This document shows positions 1 to 11,626 of a DNA stretch of 64,000 nucleotides, in pieces (within the stretch, counting starts at the first letter, position 1; every line of letters begins with the position of its first letter). This DNA is from Calvatia gigantea. Its lineage: Eukaryota; Basidiomycota; Agaricomycetes; Agaricales; Lycoperdaceae. The notes under the pieces are model-generated. The model worked only from the letters and a program-made list of their open reading frames with translations. It was not told the origin of the DNA and searched no databases. The stretch covers positions 1,798,001 through 1,862,000 of the forward strand of contig JACAAK010000009.1 in NCBI GenBank assembly GCA_025093985.1, read 5' to 3'. The translations under genes were made by a program, and so were the position numbers.

Positions 1-325
1 CGTATTGATGATCATATGACTCCGGATGAAAAAGAGCAATGCTCGAATAACCCAGCTCTTTGAGAAGGGAGTAACGCCCCTACAACTCTGTGATATATAT
101 CCCTATTCTGATCCTCCAATAATTCTCTTTCGTCACCGTTACTGACGACTTTTTTTATTATTATAGGTAATTCCCTCGTTTCCTTGCATATCTGCTCCTT
201 TACTGGTTAAAACAGAGCGCCAAGCTCGAGAACCCGGCTCTTTGAAGAGGGTGTAACGCCCCAACATTCCCATGAAATCCGCCGATTCTATTTGTGTGGA
301 ATATCTGTTTAACTCATCATTGCAG
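1..325. other. Left edge without a supported gene; diverged direct repeat
   Basis: No OLA1 GTPase-domain exon can be read here although the downstream fragment needs one. Two diverged copies of a block of about 50 bases lie at 34-88 and 214-266, both built around 'ctcga..acc..gctcttt' and 'gtaacgcccc'. In one frame both encode a peptide resembling L-F-E-x-G-V-T-P, so the similarity may be an old coding duplication. I do not recognise the peptide. Confidence 0.45.
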
Positions 326-1032
326 ATCGACGTTGTCAACAGTTTGCAACTCCTGACCGCCAAGCCTGTCACGTATCTAGTCAACCTAAGCGAGAAGGAT
401 TACATCAGGAAAAAGAACAAATGGTGGGCAGTCTCCTGGCGTTCACGAATCTCACTCTTATTGCTTTCGTATACAGGCTTCCCAAGATCAAGGCCTGGAT
501 TGACGAGAACAACGCTGGTGACCCTCTGATTCCTTTCTCCGTAGCCTTAGAAGAGCGTCTTGCGCAACTTTCGCCAGAGGAGAAGACAGAAGAGGAAAAG
601 AAAACTGGCACAACGAGTGCGCTTCCCAAGATCACTCAAGCTGGCTATACAAGTCTTGACGTCGGTGACGGTTATCTTATGCTCTTGCAACATTATCACT
701 GAAATTTTTTGTGGCAGCTCATTCGTTACTTCACCTGTGGACCAGATGAGGTTCGCGCCTGGACAATTCGGAAAGGGACCAAGGCGCCTCAGGCTGCTGG
801 TGTCATCCACTCTGACTTTGAGAACAAGTTTGTTTGTGGGGAAATCATGTCGTATGACGATCTCAAAGAGCACGGAAGTGAAACAGCTGTTAAAGGTGCT
901 GGTAAGCTTAGGCAACAGGGCAAGCCCTACGAAAGTGAGTTATTTATCTTTGGTGGGAAGGAATAGGCGTATCTGATTGAAGTATGTGTAGTGGTTGATG
1001 GGGACATTGCGTACTGGAAAGCTGGTGCATAA
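326..1032 (+). pseudogene. OLA1: OLA1/YchF-family Obg-like ATPase, C-terminal part only
   Basis: Exons 326-423, 477-660, 718-934 and 983-1032 join in frame. They give the C-terminal half of Obg-like ATPase 1, a cytosolic ATP-hydrolysing P-loop protein tied to translation and stress response. Visible landmarks are [20 protein letters not shown], the KIKAWIDEN helix, and the TGS domain with [34 protein letters not shown] and a stop at 1030. All introns are short GT..AG. The N-terminal nucleotide-binding domain (G1 to G4 motifs) is missing: upstream bases hold a plausible acceptor at 325 but no matching exon. Either the gene is truncated by a rearrangement, or earlier exons lie left of the window behind an unusually long intron. 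Family call is firm; functional status is doubtful. Confidence 0.85.
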
Positions 1033-1131
1033 AAGTCTTGAACGCAGTGAAGTAGATACAATAGGATGGTCTACGAATATACTTTGTGGTGAAAGGATCA
1101 CAAGTTAGCGGCTCGTGGAGAACGGAATGGA

Positions 1132-1940
1132 TCATCGATAGCTGGCAGGTCGTTCGCGTTGAGCACTCACGTCCCAGCGTCTTCGATCCCTTTCACGCTC
1201 TCGCTCCCTCTCTTCAGCATCATAATTATTTCCCACCCGCTGTTGTGGATGGTGGCGTGCTCGGTCAGAAGGAGAGTCAAGGTTACTCGATCGGAGTTGG
1301 GGTGATCTGGATCGTGAGGAACGCCTTCGTCGGGGTGACCTTGAGCGAGATCTGTCCCTGTCTAAGCGTTGGTAGTAAGTATCTAGGTCCTCCCCGTGTT
1401 CGCGTGCTGTGCGCTCGAGCTTGGCCAGCTTTTTAACTTTCTTCTCTTCCTTTCGCTCTGCCTTTCTTCGGCGCTTCTCTTCCTTCTCTCTCGCTTTCTC
1501 AAGAGTTTGTTCGTCTAGTCCCGGTTTTGGCTGATTGCCCGTCGAGGAGGATACTCCATTGGCGTCTTTTGGGGCTGGTTCGAAACCCCTGCAGATAGTG
1601 ATGAGAACAAAGAAAGTGATATTATAGTAGGGGACAACCGCACAATGCTACGGCCAAGGCATCAGCCTCAAGTTGTTTGATGCGTTTAAACTTCTGCATC
1701 TTTTTCGTCTTGTGAAGCGTCCTTGTCACGGGAATACCAATGGATGTCCTTGTTCTTTTGCCATCTTCCGGTGGGGGCATTGATACTGTGACCGAGATAG
1801 TGCTAGTATGGCGTGAGTGTGAGTTATGATGAAGTGAATGTGCAGAAAAGAGACAAACCTCTCTGTCTTTGTCTGCAGAGACATCTGACCACTTGAACTC
1901 TGCCTGACCGCCGCGAGTGCCTCCTCTCGTTGGTTCAAAC
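1132..1940 (-). CDS. MMTAG2-family nuclear phosphoprotein homologue, with apparent +1 frameshift
   Basis: Three exons (1859-1940, 1644-1802, 1132-1588). The start MFEPTRGGTRGGQAEFKWSD matches the opening of multiple-myeloma-tumour-associated protein 2 family members. It continues with YLGHSINAPTGRWQ and KDIHWYSRDKD, then an EADALAVALGF helix, a Lys/Glu-rich coiled segment and an Arg/Ser-rich tail (RDRSRSRSP) typical of splicing-associated proteins. The family's molecular role is poorly defined; a nuclear RNA-linked role is inferred from the RS tail. Within exon 2 the frame breaks at GTTTAAAC (1684-1691): the upstream frame reaches TAA, while the conserved continuation (KRIKQLEADALAVAL) is one base further on. 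Removing one base restores the family pattern. The start sits about 90 bases from the start of the divergent gene at 2029. Confidence 0.8.
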
Positions 1941-2028
1941 ATGGGGAATGTATTTGTATATATTTGCAGAGGATAAGCGGTGTTGTTTGTACCAAGTTGC
2001 ATCTATCAACACACCCCCAACACAAACC

Positions 2029-5000
2029 ATGTCCGTCCAGGATGCGTCCTCCTCCTCTGGCATCTTCTCCGGTGTACTAGGCTTTCTTTCAAGAGAAATT
2101 GAATCCTTTGTCGTCACTGCCGCAGGAGGCCAACCCATCCACGTACGTTCACCCCCCCCCCCTTCCCCACCCATCTTCTTCCCAACCTTTCACTGCTCAT
2201 TTACCCACATATTTATCAGGAACCCCTGCCCGCAAGATCCTCCAGATCCTCCTCGTCCAGATCTCACAAGCGCAGGAAACGCTCACGAAGGCGCGACCCA
2301 ACCCCCTCATCATCCTCCGGTGCATCCGCATCCGAAGACCCTGAACCTCCCCCCCGGCATACCAAATACAATGAAGAACGGAAGACGTCCAAGATACACC
2401 GGAAGCGTAGGCGGGAATCAGAACCCCATGTTTCTAAGAGCAGGCGACGCGTCATACGCACTCCCTCTCCTTCCGGCGACTCTTCCGGAGACGAAGGTGC
2501 GTTGCTCCCTCCCCTCATTGTCGTCCCGCCTCAACCGAATTATGTTTCTATTCTATCAGGTCAGGGGGGCGAGCGTGTGCTGAAATCTGAACATCCTCAA
2601 CCCTCCCGTGAAATAATGGGCCCACCACCACCACCCAATCCTGGGCTAAGACGAACAAAGTCAATCACCATGCCAGGCTCCCTGTATCCCCGTTCACCTT
2701 CCATGGACCCGGAACCGCTCTTCAGATCAGCCGATAACCACCAAAAGGTTAGGTTCGCCCCCCCTTCTCCCTCGTATCCCCGACGCGTCCAATTACCTTC
2801 TGGACCTGGCTCATTTAAACCCCCTTCCTCTGGGATTGTTAACCACCTTTCATCGAGGTCCCCTGTCAAAGCTGCAATCCAAAAATTTCACACCGATGGA
2901 AGCGACGCAGACCCTTCCATTCTTCTTCCAAAGGCAAGCCGAACTACACCTACTAAAAGTGGATTAGAGGCGGTAGCATCAACGACGTCCCCGACCAGGT
3001 CACCCCGTGCCACCATCTCCTCCAAGGCCGAGGGCAAACGGCGCGTTATTGAATCGGCGGACGAATGGGATCATTCTGACCACGAGGTTTCGGGTGAGTC
3101 GCGTGTGAAGGGCAAGGAGCGCGAGCTCGAGCAGGCGAGACAACAACAATTTGAGAATGAAACCAGGCGAGAAAGGCAAGCGACCGAAGAGCCCCAGGTT
3201 TTCGACCCACATGCGGCGGAAAGGGAGAGAGAGAAGGATAAATTACGAATTCACCAACTGGAACAAGAGATCCGTTTCCTCAAAGAAGAGGTACATAGCC
3301 CCCCCCCTTCTGCGGTTTAGATATTTTCTGACGTATTTATAGCTTGCCAGGAGGCCTTCCCATGATGATTCTACATTTTTACCTCCCCCTCCACCGCCAC
3401 CGCCACCCCCGCCCCCAAACCATGCTATCCTGCGACTACCAACCGTCATGGATGATGCAACCATCCTCTTCACAGCTGCTAGAGCCTCATTAAAGCACCA
3501 ACCGATCCCGAAAGAGCACCCGATCAACCCTCCCCATGTCCCTCGCCGTCAAGGACAACCAACTGTTGGTGTCACTCCCGATAAGATGGCAGCTTTCCTA
3601 CAGGAGATGAAGTCTGTCAGATTGCGGAAAACTGGCAAAGACTTGGACTCTTCCAACTCGTTTTCCTCCGGCTCCTCGCGAATACTATCCATTGAGGGTA
3701 GTTCCTCCCTCAAAGCCTCCAGACCAGATGAAACATCGTACGTAGACCATAATGCGAGCTTCTTGTCGAAGAGCATGACTGCTCCTCGACCCTTCCGCTC
3801 CACTGCTCTTGCGCCTCCTACGGCGGTCCGCATCGGCGAAAAACGCAAGAGAGGAGATACCCTAGATGCTCAATCCCAGAATTCACATTGTGAGTTTATT
3901 TCCGAGTCTCGAACAATTATACCAAATGGCCTTCCGTGTAGATAATTTCCACAAACGACCTTTGCTACCAGCCGCCCGGCTAACCTCTCAATCACAGTCA
4001 CAACCCCAGTCCCAGTCCCAAACCTCATCTTCCGGTTCATCAGCGTCCCCAGTCGGACTGTTCTCAGAACCCTCAAGTGCTTCCACTGAGCCAGCAACGA
4101 GCGACCAAGCGTCAACCGGTCCCAGTTGGCCATCGCAAGTCACAGAAACACAGGCTCCCACACCATCACTATCTTCCGACGATGGCCCAGAAAAAGAGGA
4201 CGATCACGATCAACCGCCTTCTACACCTCCCCCAGTCGGCCCTTCACGTAGTATGTATCGCTTCCGTGGAACAGGCATCCCGGTCACCCCATCAGAACGC
4301 TCGCGGAGCTTGATTCTAAACAAATCGCTTCTCCTAAGGCCTCAAGAACAGGAAGAGGGAATTTCACAACACGATGACCAACACGTGGACTACGAAGATA
4401 GCTTCGTACCTATTCATCCTATCACACCCGAGGACCCAACGGGAACACATTCCGAATCAACAGTTTTCCATAAACGTCTCCCAGTGTCACCTCTGCCTGC
4501 TAAGTCTCCGCGGAAACCGCACCCCCCAAGCCGCAGGCGCTCAACACCTCATCCAAAGAAGCTCCTCCCTACTACGGAGGATTGTGAAACTGAAGAGCCA
4601 CCACCACCGCTGTCCTTCTCAACTCCGCCCGATGCTATTTCTACGCCTGGACCAGCAACCCACCTACCACCAAAACCGACTTTGGATACCCCCAACATAT
4701 TCAACGAACCCCGACCTTCTCGCCCTCGACACCCACCTTCAAGAATTCCTGTCCTTTCCTCACGTTCGCACACCTCTTCTACGCGCCCTTCCCCACCAAA
4801 ATCTCAGTCAACAAGGCGCTTGACGCTTGGTGAAGAACTTTGGATTGCGCAACAATCAGACGGACTGAATGCAGAGAATGAAGGTGAAGCAGAAGACAGC
4901 TTATATGTTGGCACAGGAATTGGGAGCAAGAACCGAGGCTTCCTTGCACATGGAGGTGCGGGGGGGGATCCTGTTTTCATGGGTGTGGATTATGTTGAGG

Positions 5001-5062
5001 GAGCTGAAGAAGAAAAAGAAGCACTACCTGAAGATCGGCGGAGCCTTGTAGGCGAAAATTAG
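2029..5062 (+). CDS. Large disordered proline/serine-rich protein with coiled coil and WH2-like motif
   Basis: I do not recognise the family. The start MSVQDASSSSGIFSGVLGFL follows directly after a C/A-rich leader. Exon 1 ends at 2142. The next exons carry an Arg/Ser-rich stretch (RSSRSSSSRSHKRRKRSRRR), long Ser/Pro-rich regions, then a charged helix rich in Glu/Arg with REREKDKLRIHQLEQEIRFL (about 3150-3290), a probable coiled coil. After an intron at about 3291-3342 come about 12 prolines followed by DKMAAFLQEMKSVRLRKTG (about 3580-3640). Its spacing of hydrophobic residues and the trailing LRK resemble an actin-binding WH2 motif. Another intron (about 3890-3941) leads to a Gln/Ser/Pro-rich tail that ends LTLGEELWIAQQ...GVDYVEGAEEEKE. 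An in-frame 63-base stretch at about 2497-2559 could be an optional intron. The actin link is inference only. Confidence 0.7.
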
Positions 5063-5320
5063 GCATTTTCCAGGTCCGGTGAACATCAACAGGATGGAAC
5101 ATTGTCATACCCACATCTCTTTCCGGTTATTTCATCTGTATATACAAATCCAACCGTCTTGCCTTTGTTGAACCTACAATTTCTGTAAATTTAATGTGGA
5201 TCCGTGTTTGCCTAAGGAAATGACAAAACATCATTACAGCAACGAATGAATTTACAATTATATAAAAGCATGAATGAGGAAAGTGTCCATGACAAGGAGG
5301 ATATTGGTACATATCACGTC

Positions 5321-6902
5321 CTATCGGTATCCAGTGTAGTTTTCATAACTAGGAGGTGATGATGGCGTCTGCCCGGCAACAGACGCTCGAACTGCCGCAT
5401 AGGGGTCTGCGTATTGCATCGTCCTACTGACACGAGGGCCAAGGTCAGGTTCGGGGATAATTGGCGGTCCACCTGTTGCTGTTCGCGCAGGAGAAGCAGT
5501 GCCATATGCAGAGGTATAGTTAGGAGAGGCTGTGCCAAAACCAGTGGGTGCAGGGTCTGAAAATGCGCCATATGCGTCCATGCTTGGACGCCCTGTCAAC
5601 TGGCTGTTCGATGGAGGCGCATAGCCAGAAGATGGTGATGGCGCAGAATATTGATTGGAATCAGAAAATGGATTCACAGTACTGGGGGGATCATAGCGAG
5701 CATTGGAAGATGACACATTGACGGAAGGTTGGCGAACTGGAGGAATCGAGGTATAGCCCTCTTCTTCCTCTCCTTCCTCAACGCCGAGGTGCTCTTGGGG
5801 TGGGCGGAAAGGAGGATCACGGGGTCCACCAAGCTTGCCCGAACGCCATTGTAGGATGAGATAGACAAGAGAAGCTGCCCAGAAGCCTGCCAAACGGTCA
5901 GAAGAGCTACGGAACTTGATATGATATATACTCACCGAAAGCCAGCCAAAGGAAGACAGCTCCTGCCTTTTTGGTGTTGCACCACCCAGGCAAGTCTTTC
6001 TTAAAAAGATCGCCGTTCTCTTCCCCGTGAGGGTCGTTATCCGGGTTTTTACACCCTGGCTGAGTCCAAGCGGAAATTGTAACAATAAAACTATCATCAA
6101 GCCATCAGTAGCAGAACACCTCAAAACAGAAAGAAAACTCACGCAATTAAGACGCTGAATGTGGTCCCAGTCCCCGTGAGGATAAACGCGACGCGTACTT
6201 CCTTGAGGGCACGGGCAAGACGAACAAATTTATCATATTTTTCATATAGAACGGGTGTTAGCACCATGAATGCCGGTAAGAACATGCCCGCGATTGTGAC
6301 GAATAGCGCGAATCCTGTGAGTCCCGCTGAACACATGGTCGGACTGTGTCAGCTCGGAGACGCATATTGAACTAAAGCAACGTACATGGTCCGACATGCC
6401 ATTTGGCCTGGAAGCTCGCAACGCTCGCGAAGCATGCCATGGCGAGGAAGTTAAAGAAGATTTGAGACGTGTGGAAGACGATAGTCGGTTTGGAAACAAT
6501 CATCTGGACAAGAACAGATCAGTTTTGCGAAACGTCGTAAACCTAATAATGTGTGGCACCCAAATCCATATCGTCCACAAGATAGGAACAAAGAGCAGGA
6601 GAACTAGCTGACCCGAATTCTCTTCTGCCATGCAGAGGGCGGAAAGAACAACATAACAACCTTACGTAAAGAAACAGGCTGCGGTGCTGTTGCCTCAGGC
6701 AAAGCAGGGCATTGGATCGGATGGTGCAGGAAAGGACCGAGAGAACACCACGAAAGTGGAGAGAATTAGAAGCAATACTTACATCGTCTTCAAATGCGCC
6801 CATTCCATGCCCGTTGCCTATCCCACCAGACAAGGAGGTCTTCGGGGACTTGACTGGAATGAATCTGGTTACCGTATTGGAAATTCGATCCAGAACGCCC
6901 AT
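5321..6902 (-). CDS. MARVEL-domain membrane protein with disordered cytoplasmic tail
   Basis: Four-helix MARVEL-type membrane protein. The start MGVLDRISNTVTRF is followed by an acidic GAFEDD. Transmembrane segments read QLVLLLFVPILWTIWIWV, IFFNFLAMACFASVASF, GLTGFALFVTIAGMFLPAFM and a last helix AGAVFLWLAFGFWAASLVYL. A cysteine-containing loop (WTQPGCKNPDND, LPGWCNTKKAG) lies before the last helix, as in basidiomycete members. The C-terminal 180 residues are Pro/Ser/Tyr-rich and end ENYTGYR, stop at 5321. The intron at about 6334-6392 joins HVGP to SGLTGF. The exons between the N-terminal tail and helix 1 (about 6650-6780) are not resolved. MARVEL proteins act in membrane apposition and vesicle traffic; no specific function can be assigned. 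Confidence in the domain is high. Confidence 0.8.
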
Positions 6903-7359
6903 TTTGAGTCTGTTTGACGCAGATAAGGCGCGAAATATGCGTGGAACAAAGCTGTATCGGATGTGGTTGTCGTCGAGGGAAGAGAGAAAGAAGTACTGCG
7001 GAGGTGGTGCAAGGCAAGAGACAGCCTTAGCGGAGGAGGACCACAACCAACACAGCCACGTGCTCCACAAAATCAAGAAATACCGGAAAGTGACAACATA
7101 TCCATGGATTCCATGCTGCTACATTAGCGTATGCAATCTGGTATAGCGTAATCGAATAAAACGAAAAAAAAAAAATGCAAGAAGCGCATGACAACATTCA
7201 GGATATCAGATCTAAAAAAGAATGAGGCCCTGTTGGCTACACACTAAAGAAGATACCCGCTCGAAACATTCGGTATTAATGGGAGAAAGATGCAATGTGG
7301 TGTATAATTGTGTCCATTCTTAGCATATGAGTCTTTCACAGTGAAAGCTCGTCACCCCG
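6903..7359. other. Intergenic region between two minus-strand genes
   Basis: Leader of the MARVEL gene and 3' region of the Mid2-like gene. An A-run near 7163-7174 and low coding character; nothing else recognised. Confidence 0.5.
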
Positions 7360-8594
7360 TCATCGGGCACTGTAAGTATCATAAGCAGCGCCGGGTCCCG
7401 GAGACGCTCGTCCCTGTGCATACGCCACCTGTGGTCCAGGGGATGCCCGTCCCCCGTACAATGCCTGCGGCCCGGGCGATGCTCTACCTCCATAAGGCAC
7501 CGGGGGTGCGGGAGAGTTTCTACCATACATGGCACCAGGAGCCGGGCTCTGGCGTCCACCCTCATACATGAAGTCAGGAGCAGGGCTTGCCCGACCAGTA
7601 GGTCCGCCAAGTTGCGTCATGGGGTAAGCCTCAGGTTGCCAATCACCCACTCCATTCTCGAGAGTGCCAGGCACCGGCCCGCGATATGGATCATAGTAGC
7701 CTGTGGATGCTGAGGGATCGTCGCGGTACGGTTGGTTAGGATTAAGATGGGGTAATGGTGGCACAGCATATGGGTCTGAACCGCTAGCACCGAAATCTGT
7801 GTTAGAGTAATTAGAGGCCGAGTTAACCCGCGACAGATCTGCCTCCGAGCCAGTGTCGAAACCTGCCCGACCTGTTTCACGGGCGGGAACCGGGTGAGTG
7901 TCAATGTTCCCAGAATGGGAGTTGAGCTCTGGCCATTTTATCGCTTCGTCTATACACCCATGTATAAGTGAATGGCAAACGACGCCGCATAAAAATGCGC
8001 TTACTGTCATCAAAATCGGAAAATCTCTTTCTAGTAAACTTCCAGACAAAGAAACCGGCTATACCAATGACAGCAAGGCCAGCAGCAACCGACATACCGA
8101 CGATTGAGCCAGTGGACAAACCACCTCCATCATCGTCTGATTTGCTTGTGTTTGTTGGCAATGCGGTGCTGGACGATGTTTGAGAAGCAGCTGTCTATGA
8201 GGGTAACAGTCACAGCATCCCCTGCCGGGTTCGTAGAAACGGACTCCATAGTAGTAGGGGGAGCTATTACAGTGGGTGAAATAGGAGCTGTCGTTGTTAA
8301 TGGCGCGTTGGTTGTGGCAGATGTGATGGGTAATGCTTGAGAGGTGGTGGTCGGCGCTGTAGTTGTTGGAGTCGAAGCTTCTGGTGGTGGTTGGCTGGTA
8401 GTTGTTGTAGCAGCTTGGGTTGTTGGAGTCGGCGTTGTGGTTGTCGTTGCTACTTGTGAGGGAGCCGATACCTGACCGGGAACCTGACCGGGAACCTGAC
8501 CGGGAGCCTGACGAGGACCATGGGTAGCAAGCGCAGAATTCGAGAGAGCGAGAGCAAGGATGCACGGCCAAAGAAGAGGGGGCTGCACCTTCAT
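7360..8594 (-). CDS. Mid2-like single-pass cell-surface sensor
   Basis: Type I membrane protein with the plan of fungal wall sensors. It has a signal peptide (MKVQPPLLWPCILALALSNS), then a Thr/Ser/Pro-rich ectodomain of about 120 residues suited to O-mannosylation. A membrane helix follows (GSIVGMSVAAGLAVIGIAGF, continuing FVWKF), stopped by a basic FTRKRFSDFDD. The cytoplasmic tail is about 190 residues. Intron 1 (about 8190-8236, atypical GTTTCT donor) joins TTMES to TAASQ; intron 2 (about 7950-8010) joins FDD to NEAIKWPELN. The ectodomain begins with a short PGQV tandem repeat (DNA repeat at 8471-8512). The tail has six or so GRASPGPQ-type repeats, ending DTYSAR. Mid2/Wsc-type proteins report wall stress to Rho1/Pkc1; that role is inferred from architecture, not sequence identity. 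Confidence 0.75.
8471..8512. repeat. 12-base tandem repeat coding PGQV units
   Basis: Three and a half copies of cctgaccgggaa lie inside the Mid2-like gene and encode successive P-G-Q-V units just after the signal peptide. The copies differ at one base. Confidence 0.85.
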
Positions 8595-10105
8595 ACAGGG
8601 CGTCTATAGAGCAAAAGCAGCTGGTTAAACTTGAAGTGGTCGTCCAAGGAGGTGAGGAGCGAGGAGGAAGCAGAAAACCTAACGTCACATCTACTTGGTC
8701 ACACAAAGTGGCTGTGCTCCCTACCGACCATCACCTTTAGCACAGGTTTCAACTTCTGGAGAGCGTTGCCCTAAGTACGACTGTTCGTTCATAGAAACCG
8801 CTTTCACAATTCGTCGTCTCAGCCCCCCCCCCCCACCAAATGAACCGCTTGTGTGTTTACACTTCTGGCGCCCATCCTTACAAAGACAACCCCTTTTCAC
8901 ACTCCTACCAACGAGGTGGCCATCCCAACAACGTTGGTGGCCCTCTGGCAAGTAAGCTTGTGACTTGGATAAGCTTTACTAGAAACTCGCTGGCCAAGTG
9001 TTGTCATTCAATGCCACTCTAACCGGGCCTTAAGCCTGGGTCACTTCCTAATGCCGGTTTACTCGTTGTGAAAATAAATAAAAAATGCAGAATTCATTAC
9101 CACTGACCCCCCTATGTAACGAAATGGTGTACCTGTATCAAGGGAGCAGATACCAGGAATTAAGCAAAAATGCTTGTGAAAACAAAGCACAGCAAGGGTT
9201 GAAGGCCATGGCTCATGTAGTGGCGATCATTAGGACAACCACTATTCTGAGTGATGACCGGTGACCGTTGAAGATCAGACAGGCTGTCACCTCACCTCAC
9301 TGTGAACTTCTCAAATGCATAGTTTAAAATTGCAACTTGTTGTTTCAATAGCCCATACGTAGGTGTTAACTCCAGGTACATTCGAATACATCTGAACCCG
9401 CGGACTGCGTAGTTATTTTTAGTGTCCGACAATCCCATAAATGACAGTCTCCCGCCCTGGAAAGCATCATGCACCACCGTGTTGATGCGGTTGATCAATA
9501 ACTTGGCCGGTGGGTGACAGCCTCAGAGTGATCTTTAAACCCCTTCAGACCAGCGACTTGTTCTTCACCACGAACCACAACACCACCGCCCCTGTCCTAT
9601 TTTGGCACATGGAGTACAGAGAAGACAGGTCAAGTGCGCTCAGGATGTTGAAAGACAGTTGCCTTTTATGGACAGGTGTTAATGGTTTTCTACAACAACT
9701 CATGTGCATGGACTTTTGTTGAACAGCAAACGAGTAGTTATTCCCTACGTCCAAAGAAATCCTTTGGGACACGCTACCCATAAGGCTGGGACGTTATGTG
9801 GAGGTCTCATACCCGACCTTACAATACCGAAATCCATGAATCCGGCCGACCCCCGAGTGCATTCCGTCTGGTTTACGTTACCACACCATCCTCAACCATA
9901 CATCAATCATTTGAGAATACGGGTGATTTATGAGCATGGAACGAGCGCCTAATAGCAATGACTTAAATATACCTCGAACAGCTTTTGAAACACAGCCCCG
10001 AGTCTCAAGATGTGACTCTGCTGCTCTCCGCTAACCCACAATTATTATATAGGGAGGGAACACAAACCTTTGAGGATACCGATAGTCCCTCAATTATTGC
10101 ACGGC
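8595..10105. other. 1.5-kb intergenic region
   Basis: A run of 12 C at about 8823-8834 lies roughly 230 bases before the Mid2-like start. A TATA-like aattattatataggg lies near 10037-10051, about 60 bases before the C2H2 gene. Open frames here are short, carry no recognisable motif and lack codon bias. No gene supported. Confidence 0.5.
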
Positions 10106-11626
10106 ATGGAATCTGACGACTCATACATCCCAATATTTCTGATGGGACCTGAAGACAGTTTTTTGCAGTGGAGATCGGCTGGCCACACTCCCGACGGTAG
10201 TCCCCTGGACTTCCGTGAAGACGGTGTGTAGCTCAGTCATCACATCCATTTCGATGTTTGACGTATACCTTACCTTTCTTAAGCCTTCCCGGACCTTGAC
10301 TCTGGTGATGTATTTCGCGCCGGGCTCGAACTTGGTACCAGAATGCGCGGCGATCTACCCGGCCCGAGCGGACTCGCCACAGCCCTGGACCAGCAGTTGG
10401 AGGGGATTGCCTTGGCAGATCGCAGCAAGTCAGTGGAGTCCCATATGAACGCGTTCTTAACGCTGCAGAATAGCGAAGCCAGCGGTGTCACTTTTAAAAT
10501 CGAGCCTCCCATCGAGTGGGAGGGCTCGGGGAGCCTTTCGGACACCAGCTGTGAGACGTTAGTGGGCGTCGGGCCTGGTAAGCTAATCACATCTTATCCG
10601 TTTTTTTAATCTTTCATTCTCAAAGGGCATTCTGTAGATTTTGTTATACCGGCGGGCAGGATCTACCGTCTTGCACACGAGAATCTGTCCCCGATCGAGA
10701 CCAGTTTCCAAGTTAATGATCAACAACCTCTCTCGGCATTTTCTGAACCGACTACTATAAATAGCACGCCCATTAACAGCTCTTGTTCTGAGAGCAGCCG
10801 TGGACGGGATATTGTGTGGTCAACTAGATCATATCCATATCCTCCATCCCATCAGCGCGGGCGCTCGCTGAGCGCTCGTGGCAACCTGCATCTCGCTGGA
10901 AACCGAAAGCGGTCGTCCAGCGATGCTTACATTATGGCTGGTAGTAGCCTCCCCCCGGATGCGAACCCAATCCCTCATTACCTTGACGTTCCGGGACCGA
11001 ACAAACCTGGACAGCTGTCCATGGGCGAATATATGTCGTACAACGAGTCTAGTTCTTCTGCAGATTTGTTGAACCCCCTCCCGAGCTGCCTCGATCCTGG
11101 AAGTGGGCTTCCGGGGTCACCACCTAACTGGAGGCATTCCCAAAGTTTTTCACCGGGCTATCATCATTATCAAGGTGCGCCGCCTATTTTTCTAATCGCT
11201 ACTTAAAACAATAATTTAGATTCTTCAGTGCAGCCCCATTCTCCGGCCGACGACACACGAAACCTTCACCAGAGATCATTGTCCGGTGTTAACCCTCCTA
11301 TTAAAGAACGAGTTGCATCCGAGGCTGTAAAGAGAGCTGCGCGGAAGAAACAGAAGAATCCCGGTGGAAAATCATTTGAATGTCATTATTGTCAGGAAAA
11401 ACTGACCACCAAACAGAACCTGCACTGTAAGTGATATCCACATACCATTTTGGACCCGTCTGACACAGCCTGATATGAAACTGCCCTTCACTATCTAGAT
11501 CACACTTGCGCCCACCTGGGGATACGTGACTTCTCGTGCAAAAAGTGTGATAAACGCTTCACGACGCCCCATGTGCAAAAGAGGCATGAGAAGCGGTGTT
11601 CAGACCTGCGGTGTTTGAGCTCATGA
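10106..11626 (+). CDS. C2H2-type zinc-finger protein, probable transcription factor (copy 1)
   Basis: The start MESDDSYIPIFLMGPEDS follows a TATA-like element. Four introns (near 10227-10286, 10580-10626, 11175-11218, 11429-11499) join in frame. The N-terminal 350 residues are Ser/Pro-rich and unordered. A basic linker (KRAARKKQKNPGGKS) leads into two fingers. Finger 1 is C-x2-C-x12-H-x3-H (ECHYC...LHYHTCAH). Finger 2 is C-x2-C-x12-H-x3-C (CKKCDKRFTTPHVQKRHEKRC), a C2HC variant. The protein ends RCLSS. Two terminal fingers separated by the linker A-H-L-G-I-R-D-F are typical of fungal DNA-binding proteins; target genes cannot be inferred. The finger block is clearly related to the next gene's. 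Confidence 0.85.

Noticed and set aside
1576..1590. tRNA B-box-like ggttcgaaaccc
   Set aside because: It is the start of exon 3 of the MMTAG2-like gene; no cloverleaf or A box fits around it.
1684..1691. Programmed +1 frameshift site in MMTAG2-like gene
   Set aside because: Similar +1 breaks occur in many unrelated genes at unrelated codons, so a shared technical cause is simpler.
8823..8834. Run of 12 C as a regulatory element
   Set aside because: Homopolymer runs occur at several places (about 2152, 3301, 18331) without a consistent position relative to genes.
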